Positions 1-10,567 of a stretch of 64,000 nucleotides of DNA are shown piece after piece (position 1 is the first letter of the stretch; the number at the start of each line of letters is the position of its first letter). Source of the stretch: Culex pipiens pallens. Taxonomy: Eukaryota; Arthropoda; Insecta; Diptera; Culicidae. A program made the translations under genes and the position numbers. Location of the stretch: positions 113,176,615 through 113,240,614 of the forward strand of contig NC_068938.1 in the NCBI RefSeq assembly GCF_016801865.2, given 5' to 3'. Below the pieces are notes generated by a model. The model had not been told where the DNA came from, ran no database searches, and worked only from the letters and a program-made list of their open reading frames with translations.

Positions 1-3000
1 GAATCCGATATCATCTGGCGTTTGGTGAAGGTGAACGAAGTGTCGGGGAGGTTGACCTTGAATCCGTACACGTCCTCCGTTGGGAACCACTGGATGCCAA
101 GGGCCTTCACTGCTTCTCCTTGCTCGGAGAACTTCATCAGGACTGGAGCGGACTCGTCGGTGCGCTGCTCTTGGAGGAGTTCTTGGTTGTTCGAGGTCCA
201 CTTGCGGAGTTCAAACCCCGCCGACGAGAGGATCTCGACCACTTGCTGCTTCAGACACGTCGCTTCGTTCGTGTCGTCGGCTCCGGACAGGAAATCATCT
301 ACGTAGAAATCCCGTTTGATTCGTTCTACAGCCTGTGGGTAGACGTCGTCGTAAGCCTTGGCCGCCGCCCGCATTGACTCGATTGCCAGGTACGGTGCGG
401 TCTTCGTTCCGTACGTCACTGTGCAGAGACGGTAGTGCTTGATCGGTTGATCTGGTTCCTCCCGGAAGACGATGCGTTGGTAGTCTCGGTCGTCCGGGTG
501 CACGAGTACCTGGCGGTACATCTTCGCAACGTCTGCACAGAACACCACCTTGTGTGAGCGGAACCGCAAAGCCACCGAGAACAGGTCCGCGTTGTTGTTC
601 GGTCCGGCACGCAATCGGTCGTTCAGCGAAACTCCCGTTGAAGTGGCGCAGGACGCGTCGAAGACAACGCGCAACTTGGTCGTGCTGCTGTCCGCCTTGA
701 TCACCGCGTGGTGCGGTAGATAATAGCACTTGCTGCTATCCTTCTCGACTTGATCGGCTGGTACCTCCTCCATGTGGCCGAGCTCCAAATACTCGCGCAG
801 GAACGCTGTGTAGTCCTGCTTGAACTCCGGGTGTTGCTGGAATCGACGTTCCATCGACTTCAGGCGTTTTGTGGCCGCGGCAAGCGAGTCGCCGAGCGCT
901 GGCTTCGAATCGTCAAAAGGCAATCTGACAATGAAGCGTCCATTTCCGTCGCGTTGCAGGGTCGAACTGAAGTGTTCAGTGACCTGCTGTTCAGAAGGAG
1001 TAAGCGGTGGTGGCTTGAAGTTCTCCTCCTGCTCCCAGAATTGCCGCAAGGTGCGGTTCAGGTCCATCTCTGCGTGCAGATTGACGATGGTGTGGTTGCT
1101 GTGTACGACGGCTTGGTCGTCGTATCGTCCCGCCACGATCCACCCTAGGACCGTGCGTTGGGCCACCGTTTGGCCGCTTTCGTCTTTGACCTGCCCTCCC
1201 TCCAAGAGCGCAAGAAAGACATCTGATCCAAGAATGATGTCGATCGGACCCGGTCGGTTGTAGTCCGGGTCGGCCAGCTCCGGAATGTTCTGCAACAGTT
1301 TCATGTTGGCCACGTCGAAGCGCTGCGACGGAATGGTCGAAGTCAGCTTTCCAAGAATGTAGGCGTCCGTGGCGATAACCACGACCTCGTCGAACCGGGA
1401 AGCAATTTGCAGCGTGACCACGCCGCGGGTTGTTCCGACTTCCTGCTGTCCAAGGCCGCTCACCGCCAGTTTCCCGTTCCTTCTCGGCAGCTCCAGCTTC
1501 CGGACACACTCCTCCGTCACAAGAGATGCTTGCGATCCGGAATCGATCAGCACTCTCGCGCGGACGTATCCGCCACTCACTTTTCGCACTTTCACTACTG
1601 CTGTCGGCAACAGGGGTAGAACCTGCCGCTTCTTCTCCGGTAGCTCCGCCATCAGCGAAGCGATCACTTCTTCTTTCTTCTCAGGAACCACTTTCACTGA
1701 AGCACTGCTTCCACTTTCCTCACTTGCTCGTTCAGAATTGGCCGCACTTGTGCACAGCAGCGTGTGATGTCGTTGTTTACACTCAGGGGTGTGACACGAC
1801 GACTTCGAGGTGCACGATTTGGCGCAGTGCGCAGGTCGCAAACAGTTAAAGCACAAGCGAGCCTTCTGCACTAGTTCACGCCGTTCTTGCACGCTCAGCC
1901 TCCTGAACTCTTCGCACTGATACATGTTATGCTCTTTCGAACATTTCGCGCACTTCTGATTGGTTGCAGTTGTGTGCAACGCTTTCAGCTTCTTGTCACT
2001 GATCACTTGTTTCGTCGCTTCCTTCTTTCCGTCGAGCACCACTTTCTTCGAGAATGCTGAACAGGTTTCCAGCACCTCACATCGCTTCTTCAGGAAAGAC
2101 AGCAACTCGTCGAACTTCGGGTTCTCCTTTTCGATGACCTTCTGCGACCAGCCAGCTCGAGTATCCTTGTCCAGCTTCTCGAGCACCAGGTGAATCAACC
2201 ACGGATCGCGGGTCTGGAATTCCTCCCCGAGGGTATCCAGCTGCTGCACGATCTCGTCCGAGCTCGTCACAAGCTTGTTCAACGATTCAGGGGTGGCACT
2301 TGCGATTGAGGGTTGATCCATGAATTCACGTACCAGCGAGAAGACAGTGAATCGTTTCTTGTCATAGTAATCGGTCAAAGCCTCCCACGCCAGCTTGTAG
2401 TTTGCCTCCGAGATAGAGAACCTTGCAACTTGACGCTTGGGCTCGACGTCCAGATACGAGTAGAGATACTGCATCTTTAGAGTGTCCGTCAGGTCATCGC
2501 GGTTGTGAATGGTTGACACGTAAAGGTCCTTGAACGTCGTCCACTTCTTGCGATCTCCGGTGAATTTGGGCACACTGATGGCTGGTAGTTGAACGTTCAG
2601 TTGGGGTAACCCACTCTGCACCTGACCGCCGTTTGGTGAACAATTCGATGCCTGTCCTGCTCGTTGCGCCGATTGATTCAGCAGCAGCTGTCGCTGCGTT
2701 TCCATGAGCAGGTGCATCGCTTGCTTCCAGTCGGACGTTTCGGCCACGGTCCGCTGACTGGCCGTTGACTCGCCGTCGGAATCCACATCCAGGAATTCCT
2801 CGTAGGCGTCCTTCGCCTTGTAGTATTTGTGGAAGAACTCTTCCCGGACGTTGTACACAGAGGCAATGGCCGCTGCGTCCTCTTGCAGCTCCTCGATTCC
2901 AGTTTGCGTCTCGCGAAAACTCTCGGCAAGCTTGTTGAGCTGGGTCAGGCGGTCCTTAACCTCACTTTGGGACGGTTTCCGCGTTTTGAGGCTCTCCGCG

Positions 3001-3068
3001 ACTGACAGCTCCCCACTCACTTGCGCCATAAAGGCGTTTCTACGGCTTTTCAGTGCTTGCATGTCCAT
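1..3068 (-). CDS. BEL/Pao retrotransposon gag-pol (5' part; runs off the left edge)
   Basis: One minus-strand frame stays open from an ATG at 3068 to the window edge, about 1,022 codons. It reads as Gag, protease and reverse transcriptase of a BEL/Pao LTR retrotransposon. In order: a coiled-coil-rich Gag N-terminus; a CCHC zinc knuckle (CFNCLRPAHCAKSC) beginning near residue 406; an aspartic protease core (LIDSGSQASLV) near residue 508; an RT region with LRVVFDAS and a YVDD catalytic box near residue 922 (coordinates 294-305). I checked the zinc knuckle, protease and YVDD codons to be in frame with the ATG, and saw no stop or frameshift, so the copy looks young. RNase H, integrase and the second LTR must lie left of the window. 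A second ATG lies two codons downstream. GC content is much higher than in the flanking DNA. It is antisense to the adjacent STIMATE-like gene. Confidence 0.93.
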   Translation of the reverse strand, partial: MDMQALKSRRNAFMAQVSGELSVAESLKTRKPSQSEVKDRLTQLNKLAESFRETQTGIEELQEDAAAIASVYNVREEFFHKYYKAKDAYEEFLDVDSDGESTASQRTVAETSDWKQAMHLLMETQRQLLLNQSAQRAGQASNCSPNGGQVQSGLPQLNVQLPAISVPKFTGDRKKWTTFKDLYVSTIHNRDDLTDTLKMQYLYSYLDVEPKRQVARFSISEANYKLAWEALTDYYDKKRFTVFSLVREFMDQPSIASATPESLNKLVTSSDEIVQQLDTLGEEFQTRDPWLIHLVLEKLDKDTRAGWSQKVIEKENPKFDELLSFLKKRCEVLETCSAFSKKVVLDGKKEATKQVISDKKLKALHTTATNQKCAKCSKEHNMYQCEEFRRLSVQERRELVQKARLCFNCLRPAHCAKSCTSKSSCHTPECKQRHHTLLCTSAANSERASEESGSSASVKVVPEKKEEVIASLMAELPEKKRQVLPLLPTAVVKVRKVSGGYVRARVLIDSGSQASLVTEECVRKLELPRRNGKLAVSGLGQQEVGTTRGVVTLQIASRFDEVVVIATDAYILGKLTSTIPSQRFDVANMKLLQNIPELADPDYNRPGPIDIILGSDVFLALLEGGQVKDESGQTVAQRTVLGWIVAGRYDDQAVVHSNHTIVNLHAEMDLNRTLRQFWEQEENFKPPPLTPSEQQVTEHFSSTLQRDGNGRFIVRLPFDDSKPALGDSLAAATKRLKSMERRFQQHPEFKQDYTAFLREYLELGHMEEVPADQVEKDSSKCYYLPHHAVIKADSSTTKLRVVFDASCATSTGVSLNDRLRAGPNNNADLFSVALRFRSHKVVFCADVAKMYRQVLVHPDDRDYQRIVFREEPDQPIKHYRLCTVTYGTKTAPYLAIESMRAAAKAYDDVYPQAVERIKRDFYVDDFLSGADDTNEATCLKQQVVEILSSAGFELRKWTSNNQELLQEQRTDESAPVLMKFSEQGEAVKALGIQWFPTEDVYGFKVNLPDTSFTFTKRQMISD

Positions 3069-3093
3069 CACTATTCGGCACTGAAGGACCAAA

Positions 3094-3378
3094 TGTTGCG
3101 GTGAAAAAGCGGACTGTAAACTTCCCGAACTTGGACCGAGATTTCCGGATTCGGAAGAGGAACTCAAATAAAAACCACGCGCGCGAATTAACTAGAAACT
3201 AACTTTATTCTAACGGTACTTTTTCTCTTTTTTCTTCTGCGTCCGTTCGTCGCGGCGTCTCGGTTTCGAATGATGATGGCGGCAGCGTGCTCCTGCACAC
3301 GACGGTGAAAAGGTGGGAATACCCACTGCGATTGCGACGGCGTCGTTCTGCGGGGGGTCGTTCGGGAACTCCGGAACA
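3094..3378 (-). repeat. 5' LTR of the BEL/Pao element
   Basis: On the minus strand this begins TGTTCCGGAGTTCC and ends CACCGCAACA, giving the TGTT...AACA ends expected of an LTR. An AATAAA polyadenylation signal (plus-strand TTTATT at 3204-3209) sits about 110 bp before its 3' end. The 25 bp between LTR and gag contain TTTGGTCCTTCAGTGCC, a plausible primer-binding site starting at TGG. The outer boundary is the best-looking inverted terminus; a slightly longer LTR ending near 3410 (TGTGTCAATTC) is possible. The partner LTR is outside the window, so identity and target duplication cannot be checked. Confidence 0.65.
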
Positions 3379-3465
3379 TTATGGAATGATCAAAGAATTG
3401 ACACAAATATTACTATTGTACTTTTGCTTATTTTTTATAAAATGCAGCAGGTAAACATGATCCAA

Positions 3466-4145
3466 TAGGGTATAATATCAAAATCGGTTTTCCAGCACAG
3501 CATTTTTTTTAGTTCCTTTTGTGGTCCTAAATAACTCCCCAAAGTTTGGGAACGATTGGTTTAGTCCTCACTTTGCGCAAAGCGATTCAATTTTCCATAT
3601 AAATTTGTATGGAAAAAATATTTTTTTGAATTTTAATATTTTAAAAATCCAAGTTTCACGCAGAACTAAAACCGGATTCATATTCGGATGCTCTGGAAGG
3701 TGATCTACAATTTTCCCGAAGAAAGTATGGTGCTAACTTGCTCCTGATAGAAGATACAGCGTCCTCAAAACTCGTCTAAAACGTGATTTTCGAGCAAAAA
3801 ACACGTTTTAGACGAGTTTTGAACACGCTGTATCTTTTTATAGGAGCAAGTTAGCACCATACTCTCTTGGGGAAAGTTGTAGAGCATTTTTCAGAGTATT
3901 GAAATATGAATCCGGTTTAAGTACAGCGTGATGCGTGAAATTTATAAATATCAAAATTAAAAAAAAATGGTTTTCCCCATACAAATTCCCATAGAAAATT
4001 GAATCGCTTTGTGCAAAGTGAGGACTAAACCAATCGTTCCCAAACTTTGGGGAGTTGTTTAGGACCCCAAAAGGAACTAAAAAGTTGCTGTGCTCATTAG
4101 ATTTAGACAATTTAATTTTTTTCCATGTAACCATATTACACCCTA
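3466..4145. mobile_element. 680-bp foldback element with 9-bp target duplication (Mutator-like?)
   Basis: The two halves are near-perfect inverted copies of each other. The left arm begins TAGGGTATAATATC and the right end read in reverse begins TAGGGTGTAATATG; the arms meet near 3793 with almost no loop. It is flanked by the 9-bp direct repeat ATGATCCAA at 3457-3465 and 4146-4154. Long terminal inverted repeats plus a 9-bp duplication are typical of Mutator-like elements; an 8-bp reading (hAT) cannot be excluded. The short open frames inside are mirror copies of each other and are not genes. Confidence 0.8.
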
Positions 4146-4154
4146 ATGATCCAA

Positions 4155-4588
4155 CACTATAGGAAAGATTTCAGGAGAAAACAATACACAGTTGAATAAC
4201 AGTTTTTTAATTCAAACTAAAAATAAAACACTTTTCGCTTAACTAAAAGTTGATAGGCACACTTTAAATGGTTAGGCGCTTATACTTACATCGAACCCTA
4301 CGCAATGTACCACCTCCGGCCGAGTTAAAGTGCGTAACCGGAAAAGAAGGTGTGAATGTCCTGGCACGAACACTCAAAGCGTGTTCTAGCGTGTTGCTCG
4401 TACTGACTCAGAGCAAGGGTGAGATGTAGGTGTAAGGGCAGTGCGTGTTCGTCGGGAACTGAAAATTGCGAATTGCGAATATTTCAAACAATACCAATTC
4501 ATTAATTTAAAGATTTATTAATGGGGTTGCGTCGTTCTTACTGAGTCTAGCTTTTTGTTAAACAAACATTCTCCTTCCTTCCTTCCAG
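4155..4588. other. Intron remnant upstream of the first visible STIMATE exon
   Basis: AT-rich DNA with a somewhat GC-richer patch around 4290-4450. No open frame resembling the N-terminus of STIMATE is seen here. The stretch ends in a polypyrimidine tract (CTCCTTCCTTCCTTCCAG) forming the acceptor at 4587-4588. It is interpreted as intron sequence. Confidence 0.6.
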
Positions 4589-5987
4589 GCAAGCGCTTCT
4601 GCGAGCCCCTGTACAACCGGCGAAGCTGGGAGACGTGGTGGTACGACACCTCCAAGCAGGGGATCGGTGCCCTCGTGATTCACATGACCAACGTGTACCT
4701 GGCGCCGCTGTTCCAGGGCGATCCGTGTACCTGGTACGGCCGACTGAATTATAGCTTGAAATGGGATTTTAATTGCGTTTATCTTTTTTTTTTTTCGTAG
4801 GTATATTATCAACTTTCTACTGGATTCCACCATAGGCTTATTCATAATCTACATTGGAATTAAAACCTGTCAGTATTTAGCGCGCAAGAAAAAGTGGGAC
4901 GCAATCAACTTTGGCGAGTACGGTGAGTGATTCTCGCGACGAGTGCTAACACGGTTCACACCTCTTTAACAAGTTCTTGATTGTTTGATTCTTAGGAGCA
5001 CCAAAGTCGTGGCTCTACCAGACTTGGATCTACGTCGGGTTGATGGCGATCGTCAAGCTGATCACGACACTGTTCATCCAGCTCGACATCTGGGACAACG
5101 TGAAAAACTTTGTCCTGTCCCCGTTTAAGGACCCGCGGATCGAGCTGGCCGTGGTGATGCTGGTGATTCCGTTCTTCGTCAACGTATGAAATTTTCATGG
5201 TTTGGAAATTGTGATTTTGAAACAACTTTCGATTTCGTTGCAGATTCTGATCTTTTGGGTCACCGACAACTTCCTGATGCGGCACACGCGCAAGAAACGC
5301 AATACCGGTTCCGCCCACAGTCACGGCAGGGAGCATAGTCTGTTGCAAAAAGTAAGGGGTCATTTCCAACAAAAGACTAACGAATTATGAGAGAGAGAAC
5401 TAAAGAATGTTGTTAATCTCAGCTGTGCCTCTCTAAAGTTTTTTTTTGCCACTTGTATTATTTGACGAACACACAACCGCGATTGTTATTTGTTGTATTC
5501 TTAGCGCTTAATGATTGTCTTTGCTTCTTAAAGCCCAGTTTTGTTGAGTTAGCTTAAGTTTCTCCCCTGTGAACAAATCGAGAAAAAAAAACAGACTAGT
5601 ATTGTAGACAACACTCCATCAACCACACACAAAACAAACAACCACACATTTCATCTCTCTGCCTTGACCACATAAAACTGAACTTGCGATTCCACCCTTT
5701 TTCAGGTAAAATACAAAATGATTCAAAAAACCAAACCTAATGACTCAGAATCTGATACTCTTTTATCAGGCGATGAAGATATTTTAAATTTTAAACCGAC
5801 AAACAGCAGCGCCACCTCGTCGTCGCTGCTGCACGTGTCCTCCACCGGTGGTGCTGGCCACTCGTCAGCAGCGGCGACCATCCTGGACCACGGCGACATG
5901 GCCATCATCCTCACCTCATCGACGTCACCCTCGCCGAGCAGTAGCAAACACAACATCCAGCAGCGAACCAGTGTGATCAACATTTAA
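4589..5987 (+). CDS. STIMATE/TMEM110-like ER membrane protein (3' five exons)
   Basis: Five exons join with consistent phase: 4589-4733, 4801-4922, 4996-5183, 5244-5351 and 5706-5987 (stop TAA 5985-5987), giving about 280 residues. All introns are GT-AG. The product matches the STIMATE (TMEM110) family, multi-pass ER proteins that promote STIM-Orai store-operated calcium entry at ER-plasma membrane junctions. Family signatures visible: WYDTSKQGIGALVIHMTNVY, then YIINFLLDSTIGLFIIYIG across the first junction, FGEYG, then AVVMLVIPFFVNILIFWVTD and NFLMR with a basic stretch. The tail has the acidic-serine motif SESDTLLSGDED seen in vertebrate members, followed by a Ser/Thr-rich end. Four hydrophobic segments are visible. 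The N-terminal exon or exons (first membrane segment) are absent and must lie left of the window, across the BEL insertion. Confidence 0.92.
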
Positions 5988-6690
5988 CGAAGGGTTTTTT
6001 GGCGCGCTTTTTGTCTAGAGAAACCACACCTGACCAGGTCAAACCGTGATGAACTGAGGAAACAAACGCGAATCACACATTATCATTGTTGAAGGAGAAG
6101 AAGAAAAAAAGTGAAAATGCAAGGCAATAGATTAGCTATGATTTTGTTTTTTCTTGTTGAAAACTGATAGTAAACTTTGTGATATTTGTGTGTCTATAAC
6201 TACAATAAAAAAACAACTATATATTTACAAAACATTCGGTTGCTACGCGTAGAGGGAAAGAGCCAAAATCAGCTGCTGCAGCGTAGCGTTGCAATTGAAC
6301 TTAAACCCAGTTTTTACACGACGACAACAACGATGAGACAGACACACGAAGTAACCAAGAGAGATTGTGAAGCGAAACCGAACCAAGCCCACTTACAAAA
6401 CTTTATGCGTCGTCGCGGCGGCGAGACGAAACCCAACCAGGAAGGAAGAAAATACAACTATTTTATAATAAAAGGCTAAATTAGGCTAAGTCAAAGCTAT
6501 GAGTAATATCAACAAGTTGAAGAAGAAAAAAAAAATCGGCGAAAAGGAAGTGCATTGGTTTTTATTTTTTATATATACACAAACACACACTACACGAGTA
6601 AGCTTAGGAATTTATTACCAGCGAGGACGAAGGCGAGTTTTGTAATATACAACTACGGATGAAAATAAAGGAATTCCAATATGAACTGAG
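5988..6690 (+). other. 3'UTR of the STIMATE-like gene with candidate poly(A) signals
   Basis: Non-coding AT-rich sequence after the stop. AATAAA hexamers occur at 6204-6209, 6467-6472 and 6664-6669. The last is followed within about 30 bp by the end of the unique-looking sequence and is the favoured terminus. Alternative poly(A) use is possible but cannot be judged here. Confidence 0.5.
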
Positions 6691-6847
6691 AATTCTGGGG
6701 TTTTTGATTGCTAGAATTGTTGAGAACAGATTTCCTATTTCTGCGACCCCATTTTAATCAAACTTGAATGATTTATTACCTTAAAAATTACTAAATGCAT
6801 TTTTTCCTTAATTTTTTCAATATTTTTCATAACTTCAGAGTGGTTTA

Positions 6848-8145
6848 CTGCCGTTCTACGCATAATTGTCCCATGTCAGTTTTGGTCGATTTTGACTTTA
6901 TGACATTTTTAAGTTTAGTTTGATGTGTACTTTAAGAAAAACACATAAAATCTGGTACTTTGTTCGGAAACTCATTAAAAACAACACCAAGTCTGTTTGT
7001 CCCATCGTTATACTTCTACGCATAATTGTCCCACCAAGTATTTTCTTACACGGAATCATTAGTTTTACTAAACATTATGTCTTGTTTACCTTTTGTAAAG
7101 CAAGAGAATCACAAATAAAGGTGATAAACTGCTAACTGGGGTGATTAGGGACACATAGGGCGAATAGGAACCCACGGGACAATTGGGTACTAAAGCCCTA
7201 TGTCAATTTTTATGTACAACGGTAAAAAACACGATTAAAAACCATTTCTGATCACTTTTTTCATTTTAATGCAAAAATTTTTTTTGACTAGACAACATTT
7301 TTTCGATGGATCAACTATGGTCCCCTTGGAACGAGCTGTCAAGTAGGAACTTTTCTGTCAAGAAGGACCGCGAGGTTAATTTTTCAAAATTGATTTAAAA
7401 ATCCATTTTAAACTCTTTGTGGTCGTACAAAGGTTCATTGTACTCAGAAAAATAAGCTTTATCGCTGTAAACAATAATATCAGCAATCTAAGCTTCATTT
7501 TAGGACCCAATTATGCGTAGAAACACAGAAATCGGTCGAAAAATTTCAATCGCGTTTTTCTCAGTTGCATCTTTTTGAACATGGGACAATTATGCGTAGA
7601 ACGGCAGTTTAGGGGTCATACTTAAAAAAAATCAAATCAAATCAAATTATTCGCTCTACAGCATTGCCTTGGCATTCTCGATTGCGAGATTCCTATTTGA
7701 AACTAAGTGTTCGAAAGCTTGATTTTTGAGGCAATTGCAAACAACTTTTTTACACCATAGCTTCCATCCACCCCGGGATTCGAACTGACGACCTTTGGAT
7801 TGCGAGTCCAAATGCCTACCGGCGACTCCACCGAGGCAGGACCCAGGGAGACGACTCCTACACCTGGATTGAGCTTTCGACCGAACCTTTTTAGGTTAGA
7901 CCGGGACCAACATTTACTTCCCCGTCCGACGGAAGGCGTGATCAGACAAATCTCGTCTCGTAAAATGCCACCGGGACCTTCTGGGATCGAACCCAGGCCG
8001 ACTGGGTGATAGGCAACCACGGTTTCCGAACAAAGTAGTGGATTTTATGTGTTTTTCTTAAAGTAGACATCAAGTTGAACCTAAAAATGTCAAAAAGTCA
8101 GAATTGACTAAAAATGAAATGGGACAATTATGCGTAGAACGGCAG
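6848..8145. mobile_element. Foldback element with CTGCCGTTCTACGC ends, interrupted by a SINE
   Basis: The left end starts CTGCCGTTCTACGCATAATT and the right end is its reverse complement (TATGCGTAGAACGGCAG, ending 8145). About 115 bp of terminal inverted repeat is recognisable (6848-6965 against 8030-8145). TTTA flanks both sides (6844-6847, 8146-8149). The subterminal phrase TCTACGCATAATTGTCCCA recurs at 7014-7035 and inverted near 7505. A third complete terminus ends at 7607, also followed by TTTA and by the same outside flank, so the right part looks duplicated. No coding sequence is seen. Confidence 0.7.
7626..8027 (-). mobile_element. Dimeric tRNA-derived SINE, copy 1
   Basis: Read on the minus strand, it starts at a degenerate tRNA-like head (box B GGTTCGATCCC). 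A second tRNA-like unit follows about 200 bp later (GGTCGTCAGTTCGAATCCC). A conserved body (CGAATAATTTGATTT) ends in a (GATTT)n/A-rich tail at the left. It is clearly homologous to copies at 45421-45805 and 55379-55784. Two tRNA-like units in one SINE recall the Twin SINEs described from Culex pipiens, though I cannot confirm identity. It sits inside the 6848-8145 element. Confidence 0.85.
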
Positions 8146-8162
8146 TTTAGGGGTCATACTTA

Positions 8163-8552
8163 AGCTAAACAATCAAAAATAAGACAACAACAAAAAATGT
8201 GTGATTCGATTATCCGAAGTGAACTAAAAAAAAATTAATTTAATTTAATTCCAACATTTCAAAAGATAAAAATTCAAAAATAAAACAAAACAAAATTTAA
8301 AAATTCAAAAAATCTAAATTTAAAAAAAAACTTGAATTCTCAAATTTCAAAACAGATTTTATATCTGTTTTATTTTGTTGAAGACTAAAAAAATCATGTT
8401 TTGTTTTTTCAATTGCATGATTTTTCTATTTTTTTTAAATTAAAAAAAAACAATAAATGAATAAATTATCATGAAATAAAAACAAAAAACCGGAATTCAA
8501 AAGTAGACAAAATTACAAATACATCTTCAAAAAATTAAAAGAAATAGAAAAC
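8163..8552. other. AT-rich spacer, nothing recognised
   Basis: Low-complexity A/T-rich sequence with runs of AAATTC-like words and no coherent reading frame, inverted repeat or recognised repeat family. Confidence 0.6.
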
Positions 8553-9357
8553 GTTACTTAATCCACCCTTAGGTGGTTGGCGCCTTCCTCACATTTAAAG
8601 AGTGCTATCCAAAATGCAAAAAGTGCGTAAATAACACTTAAAAACTTATAACTTTTGATTTTATCTAACGATAGGTCGCATGAGAGATCCGCATTTTCAT
8701 CAAAATATCTGAGATCCGGCCTCGAAAAAGTGCGTAAATAACACTTAAGTGTTCATAACTTTTGATAGGGTTATCAGTTCTTCAATGTTTTGGAAGCGTT
8801 AGAAAGGTCTTTTGAATACCTATCCAACGATAAATCGCATGAGAGATCCGGACAACGTTTTCATCAACATATCTGAGATCCGGCATCCAAAAAGCGTATA
8901 ACTAACACTTAAGTGCTTATAACTTTTGATAGATTTGTCAGATCTTCAATGTCTTGGACGCGTTGAAAAGGTCTTTTAAATACCTTTCTGAAAATGTATA
9001 GCATGACGGGTTTTCTTACAAAAATAACCCTTTTTACAATCTTCCGGACTTGTGTAAAAATCGTTTTTTAGCATAACTTTTGAAATACTTAACTAAACTG
9101 CATAATTTTTAATAGCGACTTATGGGACCCCAAAACGGATCGAATGAGGCCAAAACGGACAAAATCGGTTCAGCCAATGTCGAGATAATCGAGTGACAAT
9201 TTTTTGATCAACATCCCACCACACACACAGACATTTACTCAGAATTTGATTCTGAGTCGATAGGTATACATGAAGGTGTGTCTAGGAGGTCTAATTAAGA
9301 AGTTCATTTTTCGAGTGATTTTATAGCCTTTCCTTAGTAAAGTGAGGAAGGCAAAAA
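8553..9357. repeat. Interspersed repeat family R1, copy 1 (uninterrupted)
   Basis: About 0.8 kb, homologous to the sequence at 52470-54860 (inverted) and to parts of 57455-59460. The core is bounded by GCCTTCCTCAC (8582-8592) and GTGAGGAAGGC (9342-9352), 771 bp apart. Similarity extends beyond, to CCACCCTTAGGTGG on one side and AAAAA on the other. The interior has repeated modules (CTTAAGTGCTTATAACTTTTGATAG; GAGATCCGG). No reading frame is evident and the class is unknown. It supplies the empty-site sequence (9165-9185) for the Transib-like insertion in copy 2. Confidence 0.75.
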
Positions 9358-9483
9358 TGTATCAATTTCATAATTTAAAAATCCAAGAATTTTCTTTTTT
9401 GAATTGTGTTTTTTTCGGTATTTTATGAAAATTTAAAATTGTTTTCAATGTTATAGTTCAAACCTGGGTGCTGAATAGACAGA

Positions 9484-9830
9484 ATGCGTAACGTGATTTT
9501 CGAAAGCTCCCCACTGCTCCCCACTAATACAACAGCACTACAGCTGTAAACATAAACAAAGTAGAAGGCTATGTTCAAGCTCAAGCGTGACATATTTTTT
9601 GCTGCTGAAGTGAATTGTTTTGAAACATTTTGGAAATGTTGATGTTGATGTTTTCGATGAAAAATTAAGTGCATCCCACTTTTTCTTCGTGTACTAAATG
9701 ATGGGCGGCAAAAAGAGGCCTTTTTTGCTTTCCAAGTGATGAAAAATTGTGTCAGAAGTGGGTGGAATTTCGTGAATCAGAAGATCAACCGAATGGAAGT
9801 TCCGAGATTATGTATCTTTGATGTGCAGTG
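9484..9830 (+). pseudogene. Decayed THAP-domain-like sequence, copy 1
   Basis: Starting at GAATGCGTAACGTGATTTTCGA, this segment is homologous to 42615-42840. With one-base shifts it reads FFAFPSDEK then LCQKWVEFRE (about 9720-9790), which resembles the middle of a THAP zinc-finger domain (basic-x-W motif). Stops and indels break the frame. THAP domains occur in P-element-type transposases and in host DNA-binding proteins. The homologous sequence resumes past an inserted SINE as far as about 10740 (GCGAACAGTAAATTGG). Confidence 0.4.
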
Positions 9831-9995
9831 ATAATATCAGAGTAAGATAATCCAATATTATTTGGCAGGTACCATTCAAAGTTATTCATAATTCGTCGCT
9901 AACATTTCAAAAAGTGTCATAAACATAGGTTTTGCGTGAGACATAGCGATTTTGAAATGTTAGCAACGAATCACGCCAATCTCGATTTCAACCCT

Positions 9996-10567
9996 GTGTG
10001 TGTGTGTGTGTGGTCCAATCCAATACCCGCTAACCGGTAGCGAAATTATGGGAAAGTATAGTTTGTATCAGACTTTGTATATGCCGAATGCTGATACAAC
10101 TTATCTCAGTCCCGGGTATTAGGTGGTGATAGCCCTCGCGCTGCTTCCAACGACCCATTTCAGAATGACAGAGCTCCTTGCGGTCCAATTCCGAGGTCGC
10201 TGGGCATTGTTCGGCCCCGCCTAAACATAGAAGCAAGCATCTGAAGGAAACTCGATCTATATTTAGACTTCCAATCCCCTCAGGCAAATCAGGGATCAGC
10301 GCGTATTTAATAATATGAGAAGAAGAGATAACATGTTTCAACACTACGGATCAATTCACTGCTAGAGTGTAACCCTTCTGATGGCCGACTGCTTAGCGTC
10401 CCAGACCAGCAGCAATCCAAAGGTGTGAGTTCGAATCCCACCTGATTCATTTTAGTTTTTATTCAAATTCCTGATTAAAAAATTTCAAAGGTACCGACCG
10501 GGATTAGATCCCTGAACCTTCTGCTTGGGAGACAGAAGCCGTAACCATTAAGCCACAGAGCCGGTTT
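9996..10567 (-). mobile_element. tRNA-headed SINE with (CA)n tail and 22-bp target duplication
   Basis: A perfect 22-bp direct repeat (9974-9995 and 10568-10589, beginning CGCCAATCTCGATTTC) brackets this insertion. On the minus strand it starts with a tRNA-like head at about 10564-10490: ACCGGCT acceptor strand pairing with GGTCGGT, a box A-like GTGGCTTAATGG, and an anticodon-type hairpin with a CTCCCAA loop. The T-loop is mutated (ATCTAAT). It ends at the left in a (CA)n tail (GT run 9996-10013). A second tRNA-like block with a good box B (GAGTTCGAATCCC) lies inverted at about 10383-10442. The duplication length and tail support LINE-mediated retroposition. Confidence 0.8.

Noticed and set aside
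1..3378. Integrated viral sequence
   Set aside because: Gag zinc knuckle, DSGSQ protease, YVDD reverse transcriptase and LTR structure fit an ordinary BEL/Pao retrotransposon.
10383..10564. Functional tRNA genes
   Set aside because: Box B-type sequences are present but the T-loop is mutated, the stem geometry is off, and the segment is bracketed by a 22-bp duplication with a (CA)n tail, indicating a SINE.
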